Shown here one piece after another: positions 16,799-25,370 of a stretch of DNA of 45,978 nucleotides. Below the pieces are notes generated by a model. That model was not told the DNA's origin. It did not search any database and worked only from the letters and a program-made list of their open reading frames with translations. The first letter of the stretch is position 1, and every line of letters starts with the position of its first letter. This stretch comes from JANYIP01 sp031394045 (GTDB lineage: Bacteria > Actinomycetota > Actinomycetes > Prado026): NCBI GenBank assembly GCA_031394045.1, contig JANMWN010000060.1, forward strand, positions 1-45,978. Direction: 5' to 3'. The position numbers and the translations under genes are program-made.

Positions 16799-16821
16799 CC
16801 CAAACGATCGATTGTTAGGCT
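16799..16821. promoter_or_regulatory. Operator-like site between crotonase and monooxygenase genes
   Basis: CCCAAACGATCGATTG is a looser member of the palindrome set. It is followed by TAGGCT (16816-16821), a possible -10 for the plus-strand monooxygenase. No convincing -35 is visible in either direction. Confidence 0.45.
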
Positions 16822-16847
16822 CCCCACTACGACAGAGGAGACGCCCG

Positions 16848-18611
16848 ATGACTTCGCCGAACCCAGCCGAGCGCATAGTCGGCGACTGGACCGACGCCCT
16901 GCTCACGGCTGCGCGAGCCGGCGACGAGGGCGCGATCGCGGCCCTCTTCCTCGCGGACTCGTGGTGGCGCGACCTGCTGACCGTTACCTGGGACCTGCGC
17001 AGCTTCCACGGGCGCGACGCGATCGCCGCAGCACTGGTCGCCCACGGGGCCGGCGGCACCCTCCTCCGACTCGAGCCGCGCGCGGGCGAGCCGCCGACCC
17101 TGGACGCCTCCAGCCCGCTGGGGGCCAGCGTCGAGGCCTTCCTGCTGGTCCAGACGCCAACGGCGGTCGGGTCCGCCGTGCTCCGGCTCCGCGACAACGG
17201 CGACGGTGGGTGGAAAGCCTGGACGCTGCTCACCGCGATGGACGAGCTGACCGGGCACGAGGTCCGCACAGCCGGACGGCGCCCCCAGGGCAACGACGTC
17301 CACGAGGGCGGCGCGGTCGCCTGGCACCTGCAGCGGGCGGCGGACCGCTCCTTCGAGACCGACGAGCCGACGGTCCTCGTGGTCGGCGCCGGTCAGGGCG
17401 GCCTGATGATCGCGGCCCAGCTCGAGACGCGCGGGGTCCGCACCCTCGTCGTCGAGAAGAACCCACGCGTCGGTGACAACTGGCGCAACCGGTACGAGTC
17501 GCTGGTGCTGCACGACCCGGTCTGGGCCGACCACCTGCCCTTCGTCGACTTCCCGGAGTCGTGGCCGGTGTACGCCCCCAAGGACAAGCTCGCGGATTGG
17601 CTCGAGGGCTACGTGAGCGCGCTCGACCTGAACGTCTGGACCGCGGCGACGCTCGGCGCCTCGTCGTACGACCCGGCGACCCAGACCTGGACCGTGGAGG
17701 TGACCCGGTCCGACGGGACGCTGCGCACGCTGCACCCTCGGCACCTGGTGCTGGCCACCGGAGCGGTCGGTGACGCCGTCATGCCCGACCTGCCCGGCAC
17801 GGACACCTTCACCGGCCCGCTGCACCACTCGAGCACCGAGACCACAGCCGAGGTGTCGCCCGGCACGAAGGTCGTCGTGATCGGCGCCTGCAACAGCGGG
17901 CACGACATCGCCCAGGCGTACTGCCAGCGCGGGGCCGACGTCACGATGGTGCAGCGGTCGGCGACGTACGTGATGAGCCAGAAGAACGGCATTCCGGCAC
18001 TCTTCGGCACCGTCTACAGCGAGGACGGGCCGCCGCTGTGGAAGGCGGACCTGATCAACGCCTCCTTCCCGTACCCGCTCCTGCTCGAGTTCGCGAAGCC
18101 CCAGACGGTCGCCATCGCCGAGATGGACGCCGACCTGCTCACCGGGCTCGCCACCGCGGGGTTCCGCACCGGCCTGCGTCCGGCGGGTGAGGACGACGGC
18201 CTGATGGGCCGGGCGCTGCGCCGGGCCGGCGGCTACTACATCGACGTGGGCTGCTCGCAGCTGATCATCGACGGGAAGATCGCTGTGCGATCGGGCCTGG
18301 GCGTCCGCGAGATCAACCCGGACGGCGTCGTACTCGAGGACGGGACCGTGATCGAGGCCGACGTGATCGTGTTCGCGACCGGATTCGCGAACATGCGCGA
18401 GACAGCCCGACGGCTGTTCGGTGACTCAGTGGCCGACGTCTGCGGACTGGTGTGGGACCTGGACGACGAAGGCGAGATAAAGACCCTCTGGCGGCGCTCA
18501 GGGCATCCGCAGTTCTGGTTCATGGGTGGTTCGCTGCTGGCGGCCCGGATCAACTCCCGCTTCCTCGCCCTGCAGATCCTCGGCCAGGAGACCGGTGCTA
18601 CACCGAGGTGA
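16848..18611 (+). CDS. Flavin-containing monooxygenase with N-terminal SnoaL-like domain
   Basis: The protein has 587 residues from the ATG at 16848, with GAGGAG upstream. Residues 1-170 look like an NTF2/SnoaL domain (DWTDALLTAARAGDEGAIAALF, FHGRDAIAAALV). Residues 174-587 form a class B flavin monooxygenase: VVGAGQGGLMIAAQLE (FAD, about 179-194), GDNWRNRYESLVLHDP, and a second dinucleotide motif VIGACNSGHDIAQAY at about 344-358 (NADPH). The FMO/Baeyer-Villiger fingerprint region reads FTGPLHHSSTE, close to FxGxxxHxxx(Y/F/W) but ending in Glu. It likely hydroxylates or does Baeyer-Villiger oxidation of a carbonyl compound. It is in one transcriptional direction with the aminotransferase, which has its own promoter. 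Confidence 0.87.
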   Translation: MTSPNPAERIVGDWTDALLTAARAGDEGAIAALFLADSWWRDLLTVTWDLRSFHGRDAIAAALVAHGAGGTLLRLEPRAGEPPTLDASSPLGASVEAFLLVQTPTAVGSAVLRLRDNGDGGWKAWTLLTAMDELTGHEVRTAGRRPQGNDVHEGGAVAWHLQRAADRSFETDEPTVLVVGAGQGGLMIAAQLETRGVRTLVVEKNPRVGDNWRNRYESLVLHDPVWADHLPFVDFPESWPVYAPKDKLADWLEGYVSALDLNVWTAATLGASSYDPATQTWTVEVTRSDGTLRTLHPRHLVLATGAVGDAVMPDLPGTDTFTGPLHHSSTETTAEVSPGTKVVVIGACNSGHDIAQAYCQRGADVTMVQRSATYVMSQKNGIPALFGTVYSEDGPPLWKADLINASFPYPLLLEFAKPQTVAIAEMDADLLTGLATAGFRTGLRPAGEDDGLMGRALRRAGGYYIDVGCSQLIIDGKIAVRSGLGVREINPDGVVLEDGTVIEADVIVFATGFANMRETARRLFGDSVADVCGLVWDLDDEGEIKTLWRRSGHPQFWFMGGSLLAARINSRFLALQILGQETGATPR

Positions 18612-18621
18612 CCGAGCAGCG

Positions 18622-18669
18622 ATGACAACCGAGCCGGGTCCCGCTAAACTCGGCCACCAAACGTTCGGT
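18622..18669 (+). promoter_or_regulatory. Promoter with operator at the start site, aminotransferase operon
   Basis: ATGACA (18622-18627), a 17-bp spacer and TAAACT (18645-18650) place the start near 18657. ACCAAACGTTCGGT (18656-18669) covers this position, so a bound repressor would block initiation. One base departs from the ACCRAnCGnTYGGT dyad. Confidence 0.65.
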
Positions 18670-18694
18670 TGACGTTTCATGGCAGGAGCGCCAG

Positions 18695-20020
18695 ATGCAT
18701 CTCGACGAGGCAGAGGTCAAGAAGTTCCGCGAGCGCACGGTGCGTTCGAAGGAGCTGTGGGAACGGACCAAGGAAGTCATCCCCATGGGCCACGGCGGTG
18801 GCATGGGCTACTTCCTGCCTCACCCGATCATGGTGGAGCGGGCCAAGGGCGCCTGGCTGTGGGACGTGGACGGCAACCGCTACCTCGACCTGCGGATCGG
18901 CGACTGGGTGCTGATCCACGGGCACTGCAACGACGACATCCGCGACGCCGTGCTCCGGCAGATGGACCTGTCGACGCAGATCGGTGGGCCGGAGTGGGAC
19001 CTTGGCTACCGGATGGCCAACCTGCTCGTCGAGCGCACCCCTTCTGTCGACAAGGTGCGCTTCTTCGCCTCCGGAACGGACGCGAACCTGTGCGCGATAC
19101 GGATGTCCCGGGTCTTCACCGGCCGCATGAAGATCGCGAAGGCTACCGGCAGCTATCACGGCACCGCCGACGCACTTCTCGTCGGGCACTCGGTCCTGCG
19201 TGACCCGGACGACCTCATCCCGGCCGGCGTTCCCGCACACGCTGCCGACGAGGTCGTGGAGATCCCGTTCAACGACCCGGACGGCGCCGAGGCGATCCTC
19301 ACCCGCGAGGGCTCAGAGATAGCTGCGGTGCTGATCGAGCCGGTGATGACGGCGGCCGGGATGGTCGAGGCGAGCGCGGCCTACCTCCAGCGGTTGCGCG
19401 AGGTCACGACTGCGCTCGGGATCGTCCTGGTCTTCGACGAGGTGGTCACGTTCCCGGTCGCCTACGGCGGCGGCCAGGCCCACTACGGCGTAACCCCTGA
19501 CCTCACCAGCTTCGGCAAGGCGATCGGTGGCGGGCTGCCAGTCTCGGCCGTCGGTGGCCGCGCCGAGCTGATGGACCTCCTCGAGCCCGATGCACACAAC
19601 GGGCAGGCTCCGATGGGCGTCATGTCGACGTTCGGCGGCAACCAGGTCTCGATGGCTGCCGGCATCGCCTGCCTCGAGATGCTGACGCCAGAGGTGCACG
19701 GCCGGGTCAACGCCCTCGGCGACCGGACCAGGGCGCGGATCGACGACATCGCCCGCCGCTACGGGATCCCGCTGCATGCAACTGGTCTCGGGCACCTGAT
19801 CGGGATCCACTGGGCGGAGGAGCGCGTCGTCGACTACCGGACCCGGCTGCTCGATGACCGGGAGAAGGTCATCAACATCAATCTGGCCCTCGACAACGAC
19901 GGCTACTACCAGACCTTCACCGGCCTGTTCCTGCTGAGCACGGTAATCGGCGACCAGGAGATCGACGGCTTCCTGCTGGCCCTGGAACGGTCGTTGCACA
20001 CCCTCGGCTACGTGTCCTGA
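18695..20020 (+). CDS. Class III aminotransferase (glutamate-1-semialdehyde aminomutase-like)
   Basis: The 441-residue protein has the fold-type I PLP pattern: GNRYLDL, FFASGTDANLCAIRMSR, GSYHGTAD, VFDEVVTF with Asp248, and SFGKAIGGGLPVSAVGG with the Schiff-base Lys275. STFGGNQVSMAAG is also typical of the family. It exchanges an amino group between an amino acid and an oxo or aldehyde substrate, or moves it within a molecule. The neighbouring SDR and VOC genes suggest use on a pathway intermediate rather than tetrapyrrole synthesis. CAGGAG precedes the ATG at 18695. Confidence 0.9.
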   Translation: MHLDEAEVKKFRERTVRSKELWERTKEVIPMGHGGGMGYFLPHPIMVERAKGAWLWDVDGNRYLDLRIGDWVLIHGHCNDDIRDAVLRQMDLSTQIGGPEWDLGYRMANLLVERTPSVDKVRFFASGTDANLCAIRMSRVFTGRMKIAKATGSYHGTADALLVGHSVLRDPDDLIPAGVPAHAADEVVEIPFNDPDGAEAILTREGSEIAAVLIEPVMTAAGMVEASAAYLQRLREVTTALGIVLVFDEVVTFPVAYGGGQAHYGVTPDLTSFGKAIGGGLPVSAVGGRAELMDLLEPDAHNGQAPMGVMSTFGGNQVSMAAGIACLEMLTPEVHGRVNALGDRTRARIDDIARRYGIPLHATGLGHLIGIHWAEERVVDYRTRLLDDREKVININLALDNDGYYQTFTGLFLLSTVIGDQEIDGFLLALERSLHTLGYVS

Positions 20021-20033
20021 CGAAGGAGCTCAC

Positions 20034-20798
20034 ATGGATCTCGGTCTCTCTGGCGCGAAGGCCATCGTCACCGGCGGCAGCCGCGGCATCGGACGTGCGG
20101 TCGCCGAGACGCTCGGCCGCGAAGGGGCCAACGTCGCCATCTGCGCGCGAGGAAGCGCCGGGCTCGACAGGACCTTGAGCGAGCTGCGGGCCCAGGGCCT
20201 GCACGTCATCGGCCAGGTTCTCGACGTCTCGGACGAGGCTGCGATCCCCGGCTTCGTCGAATGGGCCACCGGCGAGCTGGGCGGCCTGGACGTCCTGGTC
20301 TCCAACGTATCCGCGGGTGCGAGCCCGGAGCCCGGTCAGTGGGCGGCGAGCTTCGCCAGTGACCTGCTTGCGTTCGTCCGGCTGGTCGAGGCGGCAACTC
20401 CGCACCTCGAGCGGTCGGACCGCGCGGCAGTGGTCGCCATCTCCTCGACCTCGGCCGTAGACACGCTGGCGCCGGCACGGCCGAACTCGTACGCCGCGTT
20501 CAAGGCGGCCGTGATCCAGCATGCCTCAAGCCTCGGCCATGCGCTGGCCCCTCGAGGGATCCGGGTCAACACCGTCTCCCCCGGCCCGATCTTCTTCGAG
20601 GGCGGACCCTGGGACCTGCGCATGCAGAGCGACCCGGCGGGCACCGTCGCCATCCGGGACCGCATCGCACTGCGCCGGTTCGGTACCCCGGCCGACGTCG
20701 CCAACGCCGTGGCGTTCCTGGCCAGCCCGGCCGCCGGCTTCCTGACCGGCGACAACGTGATCGTCGACGGCGGGTTCACCAGCCGCGTCCAGTTCTGA
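20034..20798 (+). CDS. SDR-family oxidoreductase
   Basis: The 254-residue protein has TGGSRGIGRAVAETLG, the catalytic Ser in ISSTSAVD, YAAFK (Tyr-x3-Lys), VNTVSPGPIFFEGGPW and DNVIVDGGFTSRVQF. The family's usual NNAG reads SNVSAG, a modest departure. The gene is 13 bp after the aminotransferase, with GAAGGAG upstream, and belongs to its operon. The substrate is unknown. Confidence 0.9.
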   Translation: MDLGLSGAKAIVTGGSRGIGRAVAETLGREGANVAICARGSAGLDRTLSELRAQGLHVIGQVLDVSDEAAIPGFVEWATGELGGLDVLVSNVSAGASPEPGQWAASFASDLLAFVRLVEAATPHLERSDRAAVVAISSTSAVDTLAPARPNSYAAFKAAVIQHASSLGHALAPRGIRVNTVSPGPIFFEGGPWDLRMQSDPAGTVAIRDRIALRRFGTPADVANAVAFLASPAAGFLTGDNVIVDGGFTSRVQF

Positions 20799-20803
20799 GT
20801 CCA

Positions 20804-21253
20804 GTGGCTACCCGGTTCAGCCACACCGCCATCGTCGCTCGCGACGCCGACCTGCTCGCCGCGTTCTACATCGACGTCCTGGGCTGCGAGCTCAGCGGGC
20901 CGCCACGCGACCTGTTCGGCGCGGCGCTCGAGCAGGGGATGGGTCTGCCCGGCGCGCACGTCCGCGGGGTCCACCTGCGCCTGCCCGGCTACGGCGACAG
21001 CGGCGGTCCGGTCCTCGAAATCTTTGCGCTGGACACCACGGTCCCCAGCCCGTACGACGTCAACCGGCTCGGCCTGATGCACGTCGCCTTCGCGGTCGAC
21101 GACATCCGGGCGACGTACGAGCGGCTCCTCGCCTGCGGCGGGACGGCGCAGGGCTCGATCGCCGAGGTCGCCGTGGCCGGCGTGGGGACGGCCGAGTTCG
21201 TCTACTGCCGCGACCCCGAGGGCAACCTGCTGGAGCTGCAGGGCTGGCGCTGA
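20804..21253 (+). CDS. VOC/glyoxalase-family protein
   Basis: The 149-residue protein starts at GTG 20804, five bases after the SDR stop. The two beta-alpha-beta-beta-beta halves are visible as FSHTAIVARDADLLAAFYIDVLGCEL and LGLMHVAFAVDDIRATYERLLACGG. Likely metal ligands are the His of SHTA, the Glu of VLEIFAL, the His of LMHVAF and the Glu of NLLELQGW. Such proteins act as dioxygenases, epimerases or lyases; methylmalonyl-CoA epimerase is one relative. The specific reaction cannot be assigned. Confidence 0.82.
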   Translation: MATRFSHTAIVARDADLLAAFYIDVLGCELSGPPRDLFGAALEQGMGLPGAHVRGVHLRLPGYGDSGGPVLEIFALDTTVPSPYDVNRLGLMHVAFAVDDIRATYERLLACGGTAQGSIAEVAVAGVGTAEFVYCRDPEGNLLELQGWR

Positions 21254-21295
21254 CCGCGAGGGTCCCTGCGGATGCTGTGGCCGGTTAAGAACTTG

Positions 21296-21724
21296 TCAGG
21301 TGATCGTCGTCCGGGTGACCTCGATGTTGCCTCGCGTGGCGTTGGAGTAGGGGCACACCTGATGGGCCTGCTCCACCAGCTTCTCGGCTGCCGCCTGATC
21401 GAGCCCGGGCAGGTGGACGGTGAGGGCCACCTGCAGTCCGTAGCCGCCTGATCCGTCGGGGCCGATGTCGACGATGGCGGTGATGCGAGTCTCGTGCTCC
21501 AGGCGCAGTCTTGCCTTTGCGGCAACGTGGCGCACTGCGCTGTGGAAGCAGGCTGCGTAGCCGGCAGCGAACAGCTGCTCGGGGTTGGCAGCCCCGCCCA
21601 TGCCGCCCATCTCCTTGGGGATCGAGATGTCGATGTCGAGCAGTCCATCTGAGGTGCGGACGTGACCGTTGCGGCCGTCTCCAGTTGCCTGTGCCTCAGC
21701 ACTGTAAATGACGTCGATGCTCAT
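21296..21724 (-). CDS. Organic hydroperoxide resistance protein (Ohr/OsmC family)
   Basis: The protein has 142 residues from the ATG at 21724, with AGGAG upstream; the frame continues to 21766 without need. The peroxidatic Cys59 is in GYAACFHSAV and the resolving Cys124 is in HQVCPYSNATRGN, the two-cysteine Ohr pattern. It detoxifies organic hydroperoxides using dithiol reductants and would protect against peroxides formed by flavin monooxygenase uncoupling. No OhrR-like MarR regulator lies beside it. Confidence 0.93.
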   Translation of the reverse strand: MSIDVIYSAEAQATGDGRNGHVRTSDGLLDIDISIPKEMGGMGGAANPEQLFAAGYAACFHSAVRHVAAKARLRLEHETRITAIVDIGPDGSGGYGLQVALTVHLPGLDQAAAEKLVEQAHQVCPYSNATRGNIEVTRTTIT

Positions 21725-21848
21725 GTCAGAAACAACTCCTATCCATGGGTGGGGTGCTTTCCGCACACGTGCGTCCGTTCACGGTGGTCGGCCTTGTGGT
21801 TGACTCAGTTCGGGTTCGATGATGGCGTGGCCACCGAGGAGGGCTCCC

Positions 21849-22754
21849 GTGGACTACAGCGAAGTGGTGGCGACGTACTTCACCTCTCGGCCCGACGGAA
21901 CGCCAGTGCCCGACGCGGTGCGCCTCGGCAGCCCGGCTCGCCGGCTTCGCGACGCGGCTGAGCCGATCGCGATGCACGCGGTGTGGAGCCGCCGCACGAT
22001 CGAGGGCCTGGAGCGACTCGGATTGGACGCCTCAGCCGCATACGTAGCAGGTCGTGCGGCGAACCTGGGTGACCCATCAGGGCCCGTGGTGGCGGCGACG
22101 TTCGCCTGGTTCGAACCGGATTTCATCGCGAGCTTGTATGAATCGTCGCGGGCCGTCGTGACTCGCGAGCAGCTGATGCTGACGCGCGACGAGGCGACGA
22201 CCGAAAGCCTGTGGGGAATCCTCGGCGACGACGACCCGACGGAGCTCGCAGATCTCTTGGCCGAGGCGGTCGCGCACGCTAGCGGTGTCGGCCGGCCGCT
22301 GTTCAGCGGGCTCCGGAATCGCGGGCGGCCAACCGACCCCGCGCAGCGACTTTGGTGGGCCTGCGACTTGATCCGTGAGCATCGCGGCGACAGTCACGTC
22401 GCCGCGGCCTCCGCTGCCGGAGTGGGGCCCGTCGAGATGAACGTCCTCACGGAGCTTTGGCTCGGGATGCCACTCTTGAGCTACACCAGCACCCGTGGAT
22501 GGGCCGCCACGGAGATGGCGGCAACAGTGGAGTCCCTCGAGGCTCGCGGGTGGCTGGCAGATGGAGAGCTCACCCCGGCCGGCCGGTCTGCCCGGGTCGA
22601 GGTCGAGGACCGGACCGACGCCCAAGAGCAAACGATCGTCGACGCTCTCGGACACCGATTCGAAGCTGTCTGTGCGCAGCTGAACAGCTGGAGCGCTCGC
22701 TGCGTGCTGGCCGGAGCGTTCCCGCCCGACGTTCTCAAGCGGGCCGCAGGCTGA
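21849..22754 (+). CDS. SCO6745-family protein (winged-helix-like, unknown function)
   Basis: The protein has 301 residues. GTG at 21849 is chosen because AGGAGG lies six bases upstream; an ATG at 21819 lacks such a site. The sequence resembles the actinobacterial SCO6745 family: LRDAAEPIAMHAVWSRRTIEGLERLGLD, ASYVAGRAANLG-like AAYVAGRAANLGD, HVAAASAAGVGPVEMNVLTELWLG, MAATVESLEARGWLADGELT and a C-terminal helix bundle. The middle VESLEARGWL segment looks like a winged-helix wing. No catalytic motif or established function is known to me. Confidence 0.75.
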   Translation: MDYSEVVATYFTSRPDGTPVPDAVRLGSPARRLRDAAEPIAMHAVWSRRTIEGLERLGLDASAAYVAGRAANLGDPSGPVVAATFAWFEPDFIASLYESSRAVVTREQLMLTRDEATTESLWGILGDDDPTELADLLAEAVAHASGVGRPLFSGLRNRGRPTDPAQRLWWACDLIREHRGDSHVAAASAAGVGPVEMNVLTELWLGMPLLSYTSTRGWAATEMAATVESLEARGWLADGELTPAGRSARVEVEDRTDAQEQTIVDALGHRFEAVCAQLNSWSARCVLAGAFPPDVLKRAAG

Positions 22755-22846
22755 CGGACTGGAACGCCTGCTGACCAGCCCCAGGGCACTGGTTGTCGAA
22801 CCCCGTCGGATCAGCCTTCGGCCCGGCCCGAAGCGCCTCTCGGCCG

Positions 22847-23605
22847 TCATTGCGCGGTGTACCCACCGTCGACGTTGAAGACCGCTCCGGTGCAGAACGA
22901 GGAAGCTCCGCTGATGAGCCACGCCACCAGCTGGGCGACCTCGTCGGGCTGGCCGAGGCGTCCGGCAGGGTGCAGAGACTCCAGCAAGGCGAGCCTGTCC
23001 GCGTCGGTGTGCGAGTCGACCATCGGTGAGCGAACGTATCCGGGCGCCACGGCATTGACGCGGATCCCGTCCATCGCGTGATCAACCGCCGCCGTGCGAG
23101 TGAGGCCGAGGACCCCGTGCTTGGATGCGACGTATGGCGCGGCTCCGGCCGTCGCGATCTGGCCGAGCATCGAGGCCAGGTTGACGATAGCGCCGCCGCC
23201 GGTGGCACGCATCGCGCGGATCTCGGCGCGCAAGCAGAAGAAGACCCCGTCGAGGTTGACCGACATCACCCGACGCCAGCCCTCGGTGGTGAGGTCTCCG
23301 GTCGATGTGAGATCCATCCCTATGCCAGCGTTGTTGACTGCGGCACCGAGTCGACCCGCGCGCTCCACGACCTTGCCGACCATGGCTTCTACAGCGGCCT
23401 CGTCGGTGACGTCGACCTCGAGGGCGAAGGCTCGGCCGCCCGTGTCGGTGATGGCCTCCACAACACATTGCGCCTCGACAATTCGACGATCGGCTACGGC
23501 GACGTGTGCGCCACTGGCCGCGAGCAGATGGCTGCAGGCCTCGCCGATGCCCGAAGCTCCGCCGGTAACTATCGTGACCAACCCCCGCAGGTCATAGTCG
23601 AGCAT
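22847..23605 (-). CDS. SDR-family oxidoreductase
   Basis: The protein has 252 residues from the ATG at 23605 with GGGAGGG upstream. Motifs are TGGASGIGEACSHLL, Asp in VAVADRR (suggesting NAD preference), NNAGIGMD, NLASMLGQ (catalytic Ser), YVASKHG and FNVDGGYTAQ. It follows the terminator of the receptor gene, so it is likely transcribed separately, although no promoter was recognised in the short gap. It is convergent with the SCO6745-like gene. Confidence 0.9.
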   Translation of the reverse strand: MLDYDLRGLVTIVTGGASGIGEACSHLLAASGAHVAVADRRIVEAQCVVEAITDTGGRAFALEVDVTDEAAVEAMVGKVVERAGRLGAAVNNAGIGMDLTSTGDLTTEGWRRVMSVNLDGVFFCLRAEIRAMRATGGGAIVNLASMLGQIATAGAAPYVASKHGVLGLTRTAAVDHAMDGIRVNAVAPGYVRSPMVDSHTDADRLALLESLHPAGRLGQPDEVAQLVAWLISGASSFCTGAVFNVDGGYTAQ

Positions 23606-23631
23606 CGCCGAGCCCTCCCTTCTGCGCGAAG

Positions 23632-23674
23632 CAAAAACCGGAGGGCGCTGGCTGTCGTGCCCAACGCCCTCCGG
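23632..23674 (-). terminator. Rho-independent terminator after the receptor gene
   Basis: CCGGAGGGCG (23638-23647) pairs perfectly with CGCCCTCCGG (23665-23674). On the minus strand the stem is followed by TTTTTGC (23637-23631). It lies about 30 bp downstream of the substrate-binding protein stop. The strong T-tract makes it the best intrinsic terminator in the window. Confidence 0.88.
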
Positions 23675-23705
23675 CAAGATCTGACCTGCGAGGTCGTGCA
23701 GCTGG

Positions 23706-24989
23706 CTACGAGGCGTTGCCCTGCATGGCGTTGCTCAGGTCCAAGAACCTGTCACCGATGGTCGAGCCGTCGCTCCACTTGAACAAGGTCACGCTGGTGT
23801 TGAACGTACGCAGGTACGCCCCACCGAACGCCGGCCAGGTCTTCGTGAAGTCAAGCGGCGGGGTCATACCCTTGGTGTCCACCTTCGCCGACGCCGCCGC
23901 CGCGAGGAACGTCGTGTGGTTGATGTCGCCGGACATACCGGTGACGATCTGGTTGAAGGCGCTGTAGGCCGCCCACACGCCCAGAGCAGCAAGGCTGTTG
24001 TAGTCGAACTTGCTCGGGGCGGCGTACTGCTTGATCGCGTCGCGAAGGTCCTTCCAGGCCGGGTCCGTCAGAGGCGGGTACCCGCCGTAGACGGTGCCGT
24101 TGGCCACGCCGGGCAGCGTCTCGAAGCCCTTGGTCGAGACGTGGTCGAAGTTCCCCTGGGCGCCGTAGAGGTGCTGGGTGCCGCCGGTCTGGGCGAACGC
24201 CGGCAGTAGCCCGGCAATGTTGGAACCGCTGAGGAACATCGAGATGCAGTCCGTGCCTTCAGTAGCCTGAGCCACCTGCGCGGTGTAGTCCTGCGTCGTG
24301 AGCGGCACGAGGATGTGCTTGAGCTTGCCGGTGTAGCCGAAGGCCTTCGCGGTGTTGTCGAAGATCGTCTGGAGACCGTTGGGGCCAGTCGTGATAGCGC
24401 CGAGGTCGAGCTCCAGCACGGCGATGTTCTTGCAGCCATCCTTCACAGCCTGGGCGATGCCGCCTGCGTTGAGCGCGGGGTTCGGACCCATCTGGAAGGT
24501 GTTGGGGAGGGTGAACTCGTTGGGCGCGAGGTTGCAGCAGCCCCCGAAGACGGCCGTCGTGCCGCCATTGTAGACCGGGTCCATGACACCGGCATTGTAG
24601 GTGAACGTGCCGACGTCGGCGACGACTCCGGCGTCGAGCCCCTTGCGGGCGCAGGCCTGGGTCTGGGCTGGGTCACCCTTGTCGTCACAGGTGAGCACGT
24701 CGAGCGGGTGGCCGTTGATGCCGCCGCGGTCGTTGATCCACTGGGCGTAAAGCTTGCCGACGATCTGGATGTCCTCGTATGTCGGGCCGTTCCAGTCGAC
24801 GGCAGAAATCGTCATCGTCTTGATCGGGGTGCCTGTGGGCGACGTCACTGGCGAGGAGGACGCGGCGGGCGCGGGAGTCGAAGCGCCTCCACACGCGGCC
24901 AGCACGACCAGCGAACTCGCGGCGGCAATGGTGACAAGAAGGTTGCGCGGCCTGCTGAGTCGCGTTCGAGAGGATGGGGTGAGAACCAT
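23706..24989 (-). CDS. Branched-chain-amino-acid-type ABC transporter substrate-binding lipoprotein
   Basis: The 427-residue protein has a basic N-terminus, a hydrophobic stretch and the lipobox VLAAC, with Cys33 as the predicted lipidated residue, then an Ala/Ser/Pro/Thr-rich linker to about residue 55. The periplasmic-binding-like (PF13458-type) domain shows DWNGPTYEDIQIVGKLYAQWINDRGGI, CDDKGDPAQTQACARKG and IAVLELDLGA. Cysteines are unusually frequent, including GGCCNLAP. It is the receptor for the importer encoded divergently at 25371-28915. The ligand is unknown; family members bind amino acids, amides, urea or aromatic acids. Confidence 0.92.
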   Translation of the reverse strand: MVLTPSSRTRLSRPRNLLVTIAAASSLVVLAACGGASTPAPAASSSPVTSPTGTPIKTMTISAVDWNGPTYEDIQIVGKLYAQWINDRGGINGHPLDVLTCDDKGDPAQTQACARKGLDAGVVADVGTFTYNAGVMDPVYNGGTTAVFGGCCNLAPNEFTLPNTFQMGPNPALNAGGIAQAVKDGCKNIAVLELDLGAITTGPNGLQTIFDNTAKAFGYTGKLKHILVPLTTQDYTAQVAQATEGTDCISMFLSGSNIAGLLPAFAQTGGTQHLYGAQGNFDHVSTKGFETLPGVANGTVYGGYPPLTDPAWKDLRDAIKQYAAPSKFDYNSLAALGVWAAYSAFNQIVTGMSGDINHTTFLAAAASAKVDTKGMTPPLDFTKTWPAFGGAYLRTFNTSVTLFKWSDGSTIGDRFLDLSNAMQGNAS

Positions 24990-25040
24990 CGAAGTACTCC
25001 TAGGGGTGTGGGATCCGCATGCCTGTCGATGGGCCGTGGG

Positions 25041-25054
25041 ACCAACCGATGGTT
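25041..25054. promoter_or_regulatory. Possible auxiliary operator half-site
   Basis: ACCAACCGATGGTT lies in the 381-bp divergent region and shares ACCAA and GGTT halves with the operator set, but the spacing is one base short and symmetry is poor. It would be within the 5' leader of the receptor message. Confidence 0.35.
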
Positions 25055-25069
25055 TGTGACCTGCACCGA

Positions 25070-25098
25070 TGTCTACCGAACGGTCGGTAGACTGTCAA
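25070..25098 (-). promoter_or_regulatory. Promoter with palindromic operator in its spacer, receptor gene
   Basis: On the minus strand a consensus -35 TTGACA (25098-25093), a 17-bp spacer and TAGACA (25075-25070) are present. The 14-mer ACCGAACGGTCGGT (25075-25088), extended by GTCT and AGAC on its flanks, occupies the spacer and touches both boxes. The dyad spans 25071-25092 with one mismatched pair. Start of transcription is expected near 25063, leaving a leader of about 75 nt. Confidence 0.78.
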
Positions 25099-25193
25099 TA
25101 CTATTGGCGGAACCGATAGCAGACCGCAACCCTCGTGAGACCTGGCCGGCCAGACACCCACGCGACCGCTGTGAGATTGAGCGCGGAAAACCA

Positions 25194-25249
25194 TTGAGTC
25201 TCGGACCCGGACGGGCTAGATTCGCCTCAGATTCGACCGGACGGTTGGT
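25194..25249 (+). promoter_or_regulatory. Promoter and downstream operator, ABC importer/HyuAB operon
   Basis: TTGAGT (25194-25199), a 17-bp spacer and TAGATT (25217-25222) form a plausible promoter with a start near 25229. ACCGGACGGTTGGT (25236-25249) lies just downstream of the start. The leader to the GTG at 25371 would be about 140 nt; I see no riboswitch-like structure in it. Confidence 0.6.
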
Positions 25250-25370
25250 TGGCTGAGACCGGTCGATCGCGGAGGAAGTGAGCGTGATGTCCCGGTCTTC
25301 CGCGCCGTGATTGGCAACGTCCCCGGTCAACCGCAGATCACGCCAAGGTCGACATCAGAGGGAGCCGATC

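Noticed and set aside
21254..21295. Imperfect hairpin between the VOC and Ohr genes as a terminator
   Set aside because: The stem is interrupted and leaves almost no loop. It is too weak to call.
25250..25370. Riboswitch in the 5' leader of the importer operon
   Set aside because: No conserved riboswitch core or convincing multi-stem structure was seen. The leader is adequately explained by the promoter and operator.
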